In this document: piece by piece, positions 46,639 to 55,880 of the stretch
How positions within the stretch are numbered: the stretch's first letter is position 1
How the letters are laid out: every line of letters begins with the position of its first letter
Assembly (NCBI RefSeq): GCF_009653635.1
Contig: NZ_PPFD01000007.1
Location: forward strand, 298,603 to 362,602
Direction: 5' to 3'
Origin: Endozoicomonas sp. OPT23
GTDB lineage: Bacteria; Pseudomonadota; Gammaproteobacteria; Pseudomonadales; Endozoicomonadaceae
Length of the DNA: 64,000 nt
Notes under the pieces: model-generated
What the model saw: only the letters and a program-made list of their open reading frames with translations
Database searches by the model: none
What the model was told of the DNA's origin: nothing
Made by a program: the position numbers and the translations under genes

Positions 46639-47970
46639 ATGCATCAGAGACTCAGCCTCCAGAATATTATTGGTATGGGATTTATGGTTTTTGCCATGTT
46701 TCTGGGGGCGGGAAACCTGATTTTTCCTCCCATGGCAGGCCAACTGGCCGGCGTTGAAGTCTGGCAGGCTGCAGCCGGCTTTCTCCTGACCGGTGTGGGC
46801 CTTCCCCTACTGGGCATTATTGTCATTGCAAAAGTAGGCGGCGGGTTCAACGAAATTACCCGGGAACTCCCTCGCAGTCTGGTTATTTTTATTGGCAGCT
46901 TTATCTTTATCATCATTGGTCCTGTATACGCTGTACCGCGTACCGGTATGGTGGCCTACGAAATCGGATTCTCTCCTTTTATCCATTCAAGCGATTCCAT
47001 TTCACGGCTTGGCTACAGCCTGGTCTTTTTCGGACTGTCCTGGTACCTCAGCCTCTATCCAGGGAAACTGCTGGAATATATCGGCAAGATAATCACACCG
47101 GCCCTGATCATCCTATTGATCGTTCTCGGCTCAGCGCCCTTCTTTCAGGATTCAGGCCCCGTTCCGGCAGCGGCCGAGAGCTACGCAGAGAATGCTTTTG
47201 TTCGAGGTTTTCTTGAAGGCTATATGACCATGGATGCGCTGGCAGCACTGATGTTCGGTGTTGTGATTGTGACCAACTTAAAATCCCACGGCATCACTTC
47301 AGCCAACTCCCTGTTTCGCCACAGCGTTATTACCGGACTCATCGCTGCAACCGGGTTAGGGCTGGTCTACCTGTCCCTGTTCAACCTTGGCGCAACCAGT
47401 CACGAGATAGCACCCAACCCTCAAAATGGTGCACAGATACTGTCTTCGTACGTCCAGACTCTATTTGGTTCTGTAGGCAGTATTTTACTGGCCGCTGTTG
47501 TTACACTTGCATGCCTGACTACAGCTATTGGCTGCATCACCGCTGCCTCAGAATACTTCAGCGAGTTAACCAGCAGAATCAGCTACAAAGCACTGGTCGG
47601 CCTCATTTCATCCACCTGTGTTATGTTCGCAACCCTTGGACTGAACCAGATTATTGAACTGTTCATTCCTGTACTGCTAATCCTCTACCCGGTCTGTATT
47701 GCACTGATTCTTCTAGGACTTATTAGAAACCTTCTGCCAAATCCGAGGTTAACTTACAGAATCACCCTGCTGATTACGTTTCTGCTCAGCCTTGTCGATG
47801 CAGGTAAAAACATCCAGCACCCACTCATGGAGCTATTACTGACCCCTTTCCAGCAACTGCCAGGCCACGATGCCAACCTTAGCTGGATCGCCCCCTCGCT
47901 CGTCTGCATATTCATCACCATGATTCTTGGGAAAGTTTATCCCGCAGCCCTTCACGAAGATCAGCCGTAA
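46639..47970 (+). CDS. brnQ: Branched-chain amino acid carrier BrnQ
   Basis: BrnQ is a Na+- or H+-coupled leucine/isoleucine/valine importer of the LIVCS family. The N-terminal MGFMVFAMFLGAGNLIFPPMAG is the family signature, followed by about twelve membrane helices and the internal EGYMTMDALAALMFGVVIV. Start ATG 46639 gives 443 residues, near E. coli's 439. A TTG 15 codons upstream is in frame but would add an atypical leader. Confidence 0.94.
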   Translation: MHQRLSLQNIIGMGFMVFAMFLGAGNLIFPPMAGQLAGVEVWQAAAGFLLTGVGLPLLGIIVIAKVGGGFNEITRELPRSLVIFIGSFIFIIIGPVYAVPRTGMVAYEIGFSPFIHSSDSISRLGYSLVFFGLSWYLSLYPGKLLEYIGKIITPALIILLIVLGSAPFFQDSGPVPAAAESYAENAFVRGFLEGYMTMDALAALMFGVVIVTNLKSHGITSANSLFRHSVITGLIAATGLGLVYLSLFNLGATSHEIAPNPQNGAQILSSYVQTLFGSVGSILLAAVVTLACLTTAIGCITAASEYFSELTSRISYKALVGLISSTCVMFATLGLNQIIELFIPVLLILYPVCIALILLGLIRNLLPNPRLTYRITLLITFLLSLVDAGKNIQHPLMELLLTPFQQLPGHDANLSWIAPSLVCIFITMILGKVYPAALHEDQP

Positions 47971-48043
47971 AATCAAACAGCAGTCTTCATCGAAACACAC
48001 GTATCATTAATTCAGAGGGGTGTTTTAAACAGCCTCTCTTCCC

Positions 48044-48068
48044 GAATTGTGATACTTATCACCAATTC
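48044..48068 (+). promoter_or_regulatory. CRP-like operator upstream of the DISM-GGDEF gene
   Basis: GAATTGTGATACTTATCACCAATTC contains TGTGA (48048-48052), a 6-base spacer and TCACC (48059-48063), one mismatch from the CRP/Vfr consensus TGTGA-N6-TCACA, in symmetric A/T-rich flanks. It lies about 190 bases before the proposed start. A TACAAT at 48128-48133 could be the -10. Confidence 0.5.
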
Positions 48069-48258
48069 ATAAGACTTACCTTACTTTCACCTTGGTTTTG
48101 GACCATGGTCTATGTCAAAATCTCAGTTACAATTTCACAACCATTTAATTCAGGACAGGTTGTGACTTCATGGAGGATACCCAGCCTTGCTGGTTGCACA
48201 GCCACAACTACTAACGAGTGATCATCTGATCAGGCGCTTCTTCGGTCTTCAATTATTT

Positions 48259-50337
48259 ATGAAGTTCATTTTTACGCTTGCAGTCCTGCTGTTATCTACA
48301 GGCTGCTTTGCTGCCGACACTATTTTTGAGTCAACAGGAAGAACCGTTGACCTCACTGATACTCTGGTAAAGATTTCACCTCCTGAGCACATTACCAACT
48401 CTCGATCTGAGAAGATTGGCGAGCAATGGTTTCGGCTGGACATTGAACCGAACACTAATATCAGCAGTGAGTGGACACTTGTTTTCCGGCGCACACCCCA
48501 TCAGATTCTTGACGTATTTACGCATACAGAGGATGGCTACCGCCTTCATTCTTTAGGTTCCAACTCACCTGCGGGAAGATCAGACCCAAGAACCGTACGC
48601 CTTGATAACAGCGAAGCTCAAAGCATTTACCTTCGAGCAAGCACCAGCGCCCCCAACCGCATTCAACCGATTCTCGAACCATACTCGGACTACATGCTCG
48701 ATGAGTATCGAAACCGTAGCCTGATATCAGGCCTGCAATCCCTGCTGCTGCTGTTTCTTGTCGTCAGTGGTGTCGCTGCCGTTTACTCTGGCCACCAAGG
48801 TTACCTGCTACTGGCCAGCCACTTGCTGGTAACATCCGTTCTACTGATTACCTGGCAGGGGGATATTTTCAGATATATCCCGATTGCCGGCGATCCGGGA
48901 CTCTGGGTGATGACTGCGACCAATATCAGTCTGGTTTCAGCGTTAGCCTGCTATAAAAACTTGGGACTGCTGGCACTTTACACCCCAAGAACCGACAGAA
49001 TTCTGCTTTGGCTAAGCCTGCTTTCTACAGGTCTATTTATTGCTTTTGCTTTATTCGATCCTCAGAGCAATCTGCTGATCAATATCAGCTTCAGTCTGAT
49101 TGGATTAATTATTGTTATCCTGACCGGCAATCTGCTGTACATAATGGCTCAGGGTGTGAAACCAGCAAAACTCGCTTTGCCGGTTATGCTGACAATAGCA
49201 ACAAGCCTTACTCTGTTATGGGCAGCATCAAGCTGGCCAAGAGCCACGCCCAGCCTTGCGGAACTTTCTCTCATCTGCATTCAGGCCATGCTGATCACCG
49301 GTCTTTACTGGATTAACAGACAACAGAAACGTCGTCAGGATATTTCTGTCAACCTGATCACTACCAGCAGCGATAAACGACGTGTATTTGATATCGCCCT
49401 GAGGAAGCACTTGCAGGCACCGGCCAGTGAACCTCTCGACGAGAAAGCCATTCGCCGCCGCATACTGGATACGCTCGACGCTGTGATACCGGGAACACCT
49501 TCCATCGTTCTGACACGGGAAGAGCGCCGCTGGTCTATCAACAGCTATTATCCAAAAGCATCCAGCCTGTTCAAAAGCCGACTTAAATCGATCAGCATGG
49601 AGCTGTTATCGATTATCGAATCCACTCAACACGAAGCCATCATTGAAGATGCCAGCGGTGTCGTTTATTGGGTGTTCAAAGTGCACACCGATGGTAATCA
49701 CAGCGTTTTGCTGATTGTTGCCGCAGGTAAAAGCAGCAAAGGCCTCTGGGAAATCATCAGCGATGTTGGCACTCACGCCAGAACACTGTTCCAGGCCAAT
49801 CAACAGACCCGTTTCTGGAAACTGCAGGCCAGTCTTGATCCTCTTACTGGAGTACTCAATCGACGAGCTTTTTTGAGTGAAGCAGAGCCCATGCTGGCTA
49901 AAGCTCAAGAGCAGAACAAACAGAGCTGCGCCATCTTTATGGACATTGATAACTTCAAACAGATCAATGACACTTACGGCCACCCGGCCGGAGATGCTGT
50001 TCTGGTGAGCCTTGCGCGCACCCTGCGAACCGGTTTGAGGCAAAATGACCTACTATCTCGCTATGGCGGAGAAGAGTTTGTCGTCCTGCTTCCGAAAACA
50101 GTTGCCAGCCAGGGCGTACAAATTGCTGAACGAATACGCAAAGCTGTAATGGCGATTGACGACGGCCCCCGCCCTATTACCATCAGTCTTGGCATCTCGG
50201 CCACCAATTCAGACATCAGTGATTTGGAGCAACTTCTCGACCTTGCTGACCAGGCACTTTATAAAGCCAAGAACTCTGGTAAAAATCGTGTTGCTCAGGA
50301 TGAAGGCTGCTTCGACCTGACCCTGATTCACGCCTGA
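48259..50337 (+). CDS. 7TMR-DISM sensor diguanylate cyclase
   Basis: The 692-residue protein (from ATG 48259) has a signal peptide (MKFIFTLAVLLLSTGCFAA), an extracellular DISM-like beta domain (~25-155), seven membrane helices (~165-370), a cytoplasmic linker (~370-530) and a C-terminal GGDEF domain. GGEEF is intact at 603-607, DIDNFKQINDTYGH is present, and an RxxD product-inhibition site (R594-D597) lies five residues before it, so it should make cyclic di-GMP and be feedback controlled. A TTG at 48187 extends the frame by 24 codons and has a GGAGG nearby, but lacks a signal-like start. Ligand unknown. Confidence 0.92.
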   Translation: MKFIFTLAVLLLSTGCFAADTIFESTGRTVDLTDTLVKISPPEHITNSRSEKIGEQWFRLDIEPNTNISSEWTLVFRRTPHQILDVFTHTEDGYRLHSLGSNSPAGRSDPRTVRLDNSEAQSIYLRASTSAPNRIQPILEPYSDYMLDEYRNRSLISGLQSLLLLFLVVSGVAAVYSGHQGYLLLASHLLVTSVLLITWQGDIFRYIPIAGDPGLWVMTATNISLVSALACYKNLGLLALYTPRTDRILLWLSLLSTGLFIAFALFDPQSNLLINISFSLIGLIIVILTGNLLYIMAQGVKPAKLALPVMLTIATSLTLLWAASSWPRATPSLAELSLICIQAMLITGLYWINRQQKRRQDISVNLITTSSDKRRVFDIALRKHLQAPASEPLDEKAIRRRILDTLDAVIPGTPSIVLTREERRWSINSYYPKASSLFKSRLKSISMELLSIIESTQHEAIIEDASGVVYWVFKVHTDGNHSVLLIVAAGKSSKGLWEIISDVGTHARTLFQANQQTRFWKLQASLDPLTGVLNRRAFLSEAEPMLAKAQEQNKQSCAIFMDIDNFKQINDTYGHPAGDAVLVSLARTLRTGLRQNDLLSRYGGEEFVVLLPKTVASQGVQIAERIRKAVMAIDDGPRPITISLGISATNSDISDLEQLLDLADQALYKAKNSGKNRVAQDEGCFDLTLIHA

Positions 50338-50352
50338 CCAGTACACTTCATG

Positions 50353-50376
50353 AACGCTCCTCAGGGAGCGTAGTTC
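50353..50376 (+). repeat. Hairpin after the GGDEF gene
   Basis: ACGCTCC (50354-50360) pairs with GGAGCGT (50365-50371) around TCAG, 14 bases past the stop; outer GAAC/GTTC adds pairing. No T-run, so terminator activity is uncertain. Confidence 0.5.
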
Positions 50377-50503
50377 TACATATACAAAAAGCTCGCCAAA
50401 CCACTATAAAATCAACTCTCACACGACACATCTTACACAACATATTGCTATGGATTAGCGCCTCTCTACATAGCACACGATTGCTACAGGTTAATAACAA
50501 CAA

Positions 50504-52405
50504 ATGGCTGCCCTGCCCTTTTTCCGCAAAAGGAAAAACAAAGCAACCGACTTCCATCTGGAAGGCAGGAATCTAAACTGGCTTGAAAAAGTAGCCAGAG
50601 CACCACACCAGGAACCCTGGAGTGTCACCATACTTCAATACGCATGGACGGCGGGACCGGTTTCCTTACTGGCCGCTTACGCGGGTTACTATTTTGGCTA
50701 CGGTGGCATCATGCCCATCGAACGGGCTCTCTACTTTGTTGGCTATTCACTGGTCGCCATAGCTTTAGGTCTTAGTACCAAGCTCATGTACAACCTGACT
50801 CACGTCCGCAAAGTGAACAAAGATAAGAACAACCTGCTCAGCGTTATAGATCGTATTCCTGAAATCATCTATATGACCCGTGACTTGGCTCAAAGCCAGA
50901 TGACCGAAGACGCCAGACGCATAAACTCTGCCGGCATCCTACTGCGTAAACTGGATCTTGGCCCTGAGTGGGTAGCCATGGCGGTTGAAGATATTACCGG
51001 CAACACGCAATTGGCGAGAAAAGCCGAACAAATTGAAATGTTCCGTCGTGCCGGCCTCTACAACAGAATGCATGACATCGTTCGCGAGACCAACGATGAA
51101 ACAGAGCAACACTGTGAACAGTTGAAGGAACTGCACCCGCGCATCTCCGAAGCGTTAAGAAATCGTCTGACAGGTGTCGTTGCCCGACCAAGACACGGAC
51201 AGAGTCGCGAAGCCTTATTTATAGAACGAATTCTTACGGCCAGCGAACGGGATAACGAGGAGCTGATGACCCTTCATGATGTCGAAGAGATTCTGACACT
51301 TTGTTTTGAGTTGATCTGTGGACGGGAAATCAACTGGCTGAAAATCGAATATACCGGCCGCTGGGATCTCGCTAAAGCACTCGATCGCCTTGAAGAAGAG
51401 CGTAACGACTTCCGTATCAGTCGAGCCAGAGTTTACTCACGGCTGAAAGCCCTGAATATCTGGATGCATAATGCCGATGTTCAAAACGAGATTATTACCG
51501 GCCATGGCTTGAGCCCACAGAAACTACTGGCTTCTGCCATTGAATCTCTGGATTTGCTCAGTCAGCAAGTGCGACAGGCTCGTGACTTATGCAGAAAAAC
51601 TGGCAAACATCTGGAGGCTCTTCTGGAGAAAAAGCATCATCTGGAGAAAGCCATCCAGCTGTATAACGAAGCTCATCGAGCTTTTCTTAAACAGGGAAGA
51701 GACACAAACCGTTTAAAAAAAGCACTGAAACAGTGGCAGAAGCTTTCCGCCAAATACCAGCAGAACCCTGACGAAAACTTCAAACGCAGCATGGTGATTT
51801 CCGAGCAAACCATTGAACTGGACGACGATACTCGAATGGAGATCGCCAACCGTCTGGAAAAATACCTCCAGGAATCCGAACTGAGCAGAACCAACCGCCA
51901 GATTCATGATATGCGCACTGGCTCCCAACCTCTTACGGAAACCAGAGCCAGAGAAATTGCCATTGAGGTCGCGACTATTCTCGACCCTTATATCGAGCTC
52001 CACGACCCTCAAATCCAACGGGCTATCGAAAGCTCCCAGGCGTCAAGCCTCGCCTTTATAGAACCAGGGATGAGCGCAAAAACCAAAGCAGCTATGGGTG
52101 AAGCTCTTGCCTCAGCTGTGGATAAAAATCTGGCCGCCAATGCAGAGAAGCTGGCTCAGAACTTGATTCGCTATTATCGCGTACCACTCACTGAACGAAC
52201 CATAAACTTTCTGGTGAAAACCTATCAGGCCGATCGCGAGCGATTACAGTTCACAGCTCGTTTTGAAAGCCCGATGAGCGCCCGTTATTCACTGGACAAT
52301 ATTTCACCGATAGAAGTCCCCCCGGCAAAGAACAACTGGCAGATCGACCTTTACAACGCTAACAAGGTCGTCAGTCAGTTCAGCTCTTCTCAGATGGAAA
52401 GCTAG
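50504..52405 (+). CDS. Uncharacterised membrane and coiled-coil protein (633 aa)
   Basis: I do not recognise this family. A basic N-terminus (FFRKRKNK) is followed by two membrane helices at ~46-69 and ~73-96 with a short loop, then ~530 cytoplasmic residues that are almost all charged and helical. A clear coiled coil lies at ~340-420 (QVRQARDLCRKTGKHLEALLEKK...). No enzyme motif, nucleotide-binding loop or metal site is evident. The C-terminus ends in a Ser-rich tail. It lies between the GGDEF cyclase and cydA with gaps of 166 and 382 bases. An architecture of this kind would suit a membrane-tethered scaffold or chemosensory-like adaptor, which is speculation. Confidence 0.8.
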   Translation: MAALPFFRKRKNKATDFHLEGRNLNWLEKVARAPHQEPWSVTILQYAWTAGPVSLLAAYAGYYFGYGGIMPIERALYFVGYSLVAIALGLSTKLMYNLTHVRKVNKDKNNLLSVIDRIPEIIYMTRDLAQSQMTEDARRINSAGILLRKLDLGPEWVAMAVEDITGNTQLARKAEQIEMFRRAGLYNRMHDIVRETNDETEQHCEQLKELHPRISEALRNRLTGVVARPRHGQSREALFIERILTASERDNEELMTLHDVEEILTLCFELICGREINWLKIEYTGRWDLAKALDRLEEERNDFRISRARVYSRLKALNIWMHNADVQNEIITGHGLSPQKLLASAIESLDLLSQQVRQARDLCRKTGKHLEALLEKKHHLEKAIQLYNEAHRAFLKQGRDTNRLKKALKQWQKLSAKYQQNPDENFKRSMVISEQTIELDDDTRMEIANRLEKYLQESELSRTNRQIHDMRTGSQPLTETRAREIAIEVATILDPYIELHDPQIQRAIESSQASSLAFIEPGMSAKTKAAMGEALASAVDKNLAANAEKLAQNLIRYYRVPLTERTINFLVKTYQADRERLQFTARFESPMSARYSLDNISPIEVPPAKNNWQIDLYNANKVVSQFSSSQMES

Positions 52406-52787
52406 TACTAAAAGCAGTGATAGACTACGGCACTCCGAACATAAGCAGCCTTTTTCACTGCTTTCGCAGACAAAAACAGCTCTTTCTGATTTTTTTTGAC
52501 AAGCATCACTTTTTGAATGTTACCCGCGTTTCGATATGTAACAAATAAGGGTAACATTACCGCAACTACGCCTGACACTGAGCACCCAGCTTGATCACGA
52601 GGGCTTAAGCCCGAGACTAAATGGATTTTTGTCTGCACATTTCAAGAGCCTATTAGATTCGTCATAACAGGCGAACACCGATGCATCGTTTATACTTGCA
52701 GCGGGACAGAAGTTCGTCCGTGTAGACCTCCTGTGACAAGTACAGTGCCCTGACCTTGATTCAACACTGTCCCATGCGAGGAGTAAC
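52406..52787 (+). promoter_or_regulatory. cydA upstream region with inverted repeats
   Basis: No gene is seen here. AAAGCAGTGA (52411-52420) and TCACTGCTTT (52455-52464) are 10-bp inverted copies after the preceding stop. AATGTTACCC (52516-52525) and GGGTAACATT (52549-52558) are another perfect pair with a TGTAACA between them, giving three TGTTA-type elements that resemble ArcA recognition. GGGCTTAAGCCC (52601-52612) is a perfect palindrome. A TTGACA lies at 52496-52501 and a TATACT at 52691-52696; neither has a good partner element, as is common for activator-dependent promoters. Confidence 0.45.
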
Positions 52788-54365
52788 ATGATTCCAGAAG
52801 AAGTCATTGACCTGTCGCGCTTTCAATTTGCGATGACAGCCCTTTACCATTTTCTCTTTGTCCCCCTGACCCTGGGTATGACATTTATGCTGGCTATTAT
52901 GGAGTCGGTATACGTCATGACAGGCAGGCAGGTCTATCGGGATATGACCAAATTCTGGGGCAAACTGTTTGGCATTAACTTTGCCATCGGTGTTGCCACC
53001 GGTCTGACCATGGAGTTCCAGTTTGGTACCAACTGGTCTTTCTACTCCTATTACGTAGGCGATATCTTTGGCGCACCACTGGCCATTGAAGCCCTGATGG
53101 CTTTCTTTCTGGAATCCACCTTTGTCGGCATGTTCTTCTTTGGTTGGGATCGCCTGACTCGAGTGCAGCACCTGACCTGCACCTGGTTAATGGCGATAGG
53201 TACCAACCTGTCCGCACTCTGGATTCTGGTCGCTAATGCCTGGATGCAAAACCCTGTCGGCGCAGAATTCAACTTTGAAACCATGCGCATGGAGATGACC
53301 AGTTTTGCTGATCTGGTTTTCAACCCTGTAGCACAGGTTAAATTCATCCATACCGTGGCTGCAGGTTATACAACCGGTGCCGTATTCGTCCTCTCCATCA
53401 GTGCCTGGTATCTGCTGAAAGGTCGTGACATCGGCTTTGCCCGTCGCTCTTTTGCTGTGGCATCCGGCTTTGGACTTGCCGCCATTCTTTCTACCATTCT
53501 GCTGGGTGATGAATCCGGTTATGAGCTGGGCGATGTTCAGGAAGTAAAACTGGCCACCATTGAAGCTGAGTGGGACACCCATCCAGCACCAGCGAGCTTT
53601 ACTGTCATCGGCATTCCTAATCAGGAAGAGATGAAGACCGAGTACGCGATTAAAATCCCCTACGCGATGGGCATAATCGCTACCCGTTCACTCGATACTG
53701 AAGTACTTGGAATCAAGGATCTTATCGACAACAAGGAACAGCGTATCGCCAATGGTATTGGTGCATACTCACTGCTTCAGAAACTGAAGAACGGCGAAGA
53801 CACTCCCGAAAACCGTCTGGCCTTTGAAGATGTAGTCGACGACCTTGGTTATGGTCTGCTGTTGAGCCGCTACACCGATGATATTCCAAACGCTACCCCA
53901 GAAATGGTACGTCAGGCAGCTGAAGATGCGATCCCGACTGTATGGCCGCTGTTCTTCAGTTTCCGCATTATGGTCGGTGCCGGTGTATTGATGCTGTTCC
54001 TGTTTATTGCTGCCTTTATCAAAACAGCCAAACGAACCGAACACACCAGCCCAGTCTTCCTGAAGCTCTGTGTTCTTGCACTGCCTCTGCCGTTTATTGC
54101 CGCCGAGATGGGCTGGTTTGTTGCCGAATTTGGCCGTCAACCCTGGTCTATTTCAGGCATTCTGCCCACCTACCTGTCGGCATCGACACGTACTGAAGCA
54201 GATCTCTGGATGAGCATAATCGGTTTTGCCACCTTCTATACCGTCTTCCTGATTATCGAAATGACACTGATGATCAAGTACGCAAGAAAAGGTCCCAGCA
54301 GCCTGCACACAGGCCGTTATCACTTTGAGCAGCGGAAAGCTGAACATATGGCAACCCAGGCCTGA
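52788..54365 (+). CDS. cydA: Cytochrome bd quinol oxidase subunit I
   Basis: CydA binds hemes b558, b595 and d and oxidises quinol at low oxygen. [20 protein letters not shown] holds H21 (E. coli H19, heme ligand); [15 protein letters not shown] holds E101 and E109 (E. coli E99/E107). With 525 residues and a long insert after [23 protein letters not shown] it is of the long Q-loop type. The ATG follows a GAGGAG at 5 bases. cydB starts 14 bases after the stop. Confidence 0.98.
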   Translation: MIPEEVIDLSRFQFAMTALYHFLFVPLTLGMTFMLAIMESVYVMTGRQVYRDMTKFWGKLFGINFAIGVATGLTMEFQFGTNWSFYSYYVGDIFGAPLAIEALMAFFLESTFVGMFFFGWDRLTRVQHLTCTWLMAIGTNLSALWILVANAWMQNPVGAEFNFETMRMEMTSFADLVFNPVAQVKFIHTVAAGYTTGAVFVLSISAWYLLKGRDIGFARRSFAVASGFGLAAILSTILLGDESGYELGDVQEVKLATIEAEWDTHPAPASFTVIGIPNQEEMKTEYAIKIPYAMGIIATRSLDTEVLGIKDLIDNKEQRIANGIGAYSLLQKLKNGEDTPENRLAFEDVVDDLGYGLLLSRYTDDIPNATPEMVRQAAEDAIPTVWPLFFSFRIMVGAGVLMLFLFIAAFIKTAKRTEHTSPVFLKLCVLALPLPFIAAEMGWFVAEFGRQPWSISGILPTYLSASTRTEADLWMSIIGFATFYTVFLIIEMTLMIKYARKGPSSLHTGRYHFEQRKAEHMATQA

Positions 54366-54379
54366 GCGGAGGAGTTATC

Positions 54380-55513
54380 ATGGAATATGAAGTATTAAAA
54401 TTCATCTGGTGGGCGCTGATTGGCGTTCTATTGATCGGCTTTGCCGTTATGGATGGCTACGATCTGGGTACCGCCAACCTGCTGCCCTTCCTCAGCAAGA
54501 ATGACGAAGAACGACGCCTGATGATTAATGCCGTTGCTCCTCACTGGGACGGTAATCAGGTCTGGTTAGTAACTGCCGGTGGCGCTCTCTTTGCTGCATG
54601 GCCGATTGTTTATGCCACAGCATTTTCGGGCTTTTACTGGGCTATGTTACTGGTTTTGTTCAGTCTGATTGGACGACCGCTGGCGTTTGACTATCGCAGC
54701 AAAGTCGAGGAACAGTACAAAAAGTACTGCGACGGAGCTCTCTTTGTCAGTGGGTTCGTTCCTTCTCTGGTCTTCGGTGTCGCTTTTGGCAACCTGTTTC
54801 AGGGCTTTGATTTTGACCTTGATACCACCATGCGCTCCAGCTTCAGTCAGGGCTTTTTCTCGCTGCTTAATCCTTTTGCTTTGCTCTGCGGCCTTGTCAG
54901 CGTCGCTATGTTGACCATGCAAGGCGCTGTCTGGCAGAGCATGCGTGCCGGTGAACCCATTCAGACTCGTGCAGCCAACGTCGCTCGTCTCAGCGCAATC
55001 GTAACTATCGTATTGTTTGCTCTGGCAGGCGTATGGGTAGCTAATCTGTCGGGGTTTGAGATTGTCGCGGGTCTTGACACTAATGGCGCAGCAAACCCTC
55101 TGGTTAAAACGGTTATGGTCAGCGAACCAGGAAGCTGGCTGAAGAATTACAGCCTTTATCCCATGACAATGCTGGCTCCTGCTTTAGCTTTTGTTGGTGC
55201 TGCTGGCGTATTAGCGCTGGCAAAAAGTCGCTTCCATGGGCTGACCTTTATCCTCAGCTCTCTAACACAGGCTGGCGTGATTCTAACGGCTGGCTTCTCG
55301 TTATTTCCCTTTATTCTGCCATCCAGCAGCAATCCTAATGTCAGCCTGACACTCTGGGATGCCACATCCAGCCATATGACACTGGGTATCATGACGGTAG
55401 TAGCGGGTATTTTTGTACCCACTATTATCGGCTATACGACATGGTGTTTCTATAGAATGTGGGGGCGGATGACGTCCGAAGAACTTAACCAGAACAGCCA
55501 TTCACTGTACTAA
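54380..55513 (+). CDS. cydB: Cytochrome bd quinol oxidase subunit II
   Basis: The 377-residue membrane protein begins MEYEVLKFIWWALIGVLLIG and has FAVMDGYDLGTANLLPFL, APHWDGNQVWLV and GRPLAFDYRSK, all family marks; eight to nine helices. GGAGGAG precedes the ATG. It heterodimerises with CydA and CydX. Confidence 0.98.
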   Translation: MEYEVLKFIWWALIGVLLIGFAVMDGYDLGTANLLPFLSKNDEERRLMINAVAPHWDGNQVWLVTAGGALFAAWPIVYATAFSGFYWAMLLVLFSLIGRPLAFDYRSKVEEQYKKYCDGALFVSGFVPSLVFGVAFGNLFQGFDFDLDTTMRSSFSQGFFSLLNPFALLCGLVSVAMLTMQGAVWQSMRAGEPIQTRAANVARLSAIVTIVLFALAGVWVANLSGFEIVAGLDTNGAANPLVKTVMVSEPGSWLKNYSLYPMTMLAPALAFVGAAGVLALAKSRFHGLTFILSSLTQAGVILTAGFSLFPFILPSSSNPNVSLTLWDATSSHMTLGIMTVVAGIFVPTIIGYTTWCFYRMWGRMTSEELNQNSHSLY

Positions 55514-55525
55514 GGAGGCGAACTT

Positions 55526-55660
55526 ATGTGGTATTTCACCTGGATTCTCGGCGTACTGCTGGCCTGCGCCTTCGGCATTATCAATGTAATGTGGTATGAA
55601 TTTCATGAAATGGATTTTGATAATGAAATCAACGACTTAGACGAACATACCACAAAATAG
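55526..55660 (+). CDS. cydX: Cytochrome bd accessory subunit CydX
   Basis: This 44-codon gene starts at ATG 55526 behind AAGGAGG (7 bases), 12 bases after the cydB stop. The peptide begins MWYFTWILGVLLACAFGIIN, a single membrane helix typical of CydX/YbgT, then an acidic tail (EFHEMDFDNEINDLDEHTTK). CydX is required for stability and activity of bd oxidase. It is too short for many ORF callers. No ybgE or cydDC is seen beside it. Confidence 0.95.
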   Translation: MWYFTWILGVLLACAFGIINVMWYEFHEMDFDNEINDLDEHTTK

Positions 55661-55687
55661 TATGCAATCTCATTGCATACTGCTTTT
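55659..55687 (+). terminator. Weak hairpin at the end of cydX
   Basis: AGTATGCAAT pairs with ATTGCATACT around a CTC loop, followed by GCTTTT. It is AT-rich and overlaps the cydX stop, so it is likely to assist the stronger terminator downstream. Confidence 0.5.
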
Positions 55688-55718
55688 GAGTTATCGTGTC
55701 TAATCGTGCGTTATCTAG

Positions 55719-55749
55719 AAAAACAGGGGCTTCGGCTCCTGTTTTTTTT
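55719..55749 (+). terminator. Strong terminator of the cydABX operon
   Basis: AAAAACAGGGGC pairs with GCTCCTGTTTTT around a UUCG tetraloop and runs into a T8 run. Confidence 0.93.
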
Positions 55750-55880
55750 GGGTTCCCTTGCCGTGGAATTTGCCATGGTCATCAATTCAATAAGAAGAGA
55801 GCGTAGCAACGTTACTGACGCCCTCCCCCTCCTTTTAATCAGCCTTAGAAAGATAAGTCAGCCCACCTTGAAGCAGCCCC

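Noticed and set aside
48170..48214. 14-codon frame before the GGDEF gene
   Set aside because: No supporting context; the GGAGG nearby more likely belongs to a spurious or alternative start of the large gene.
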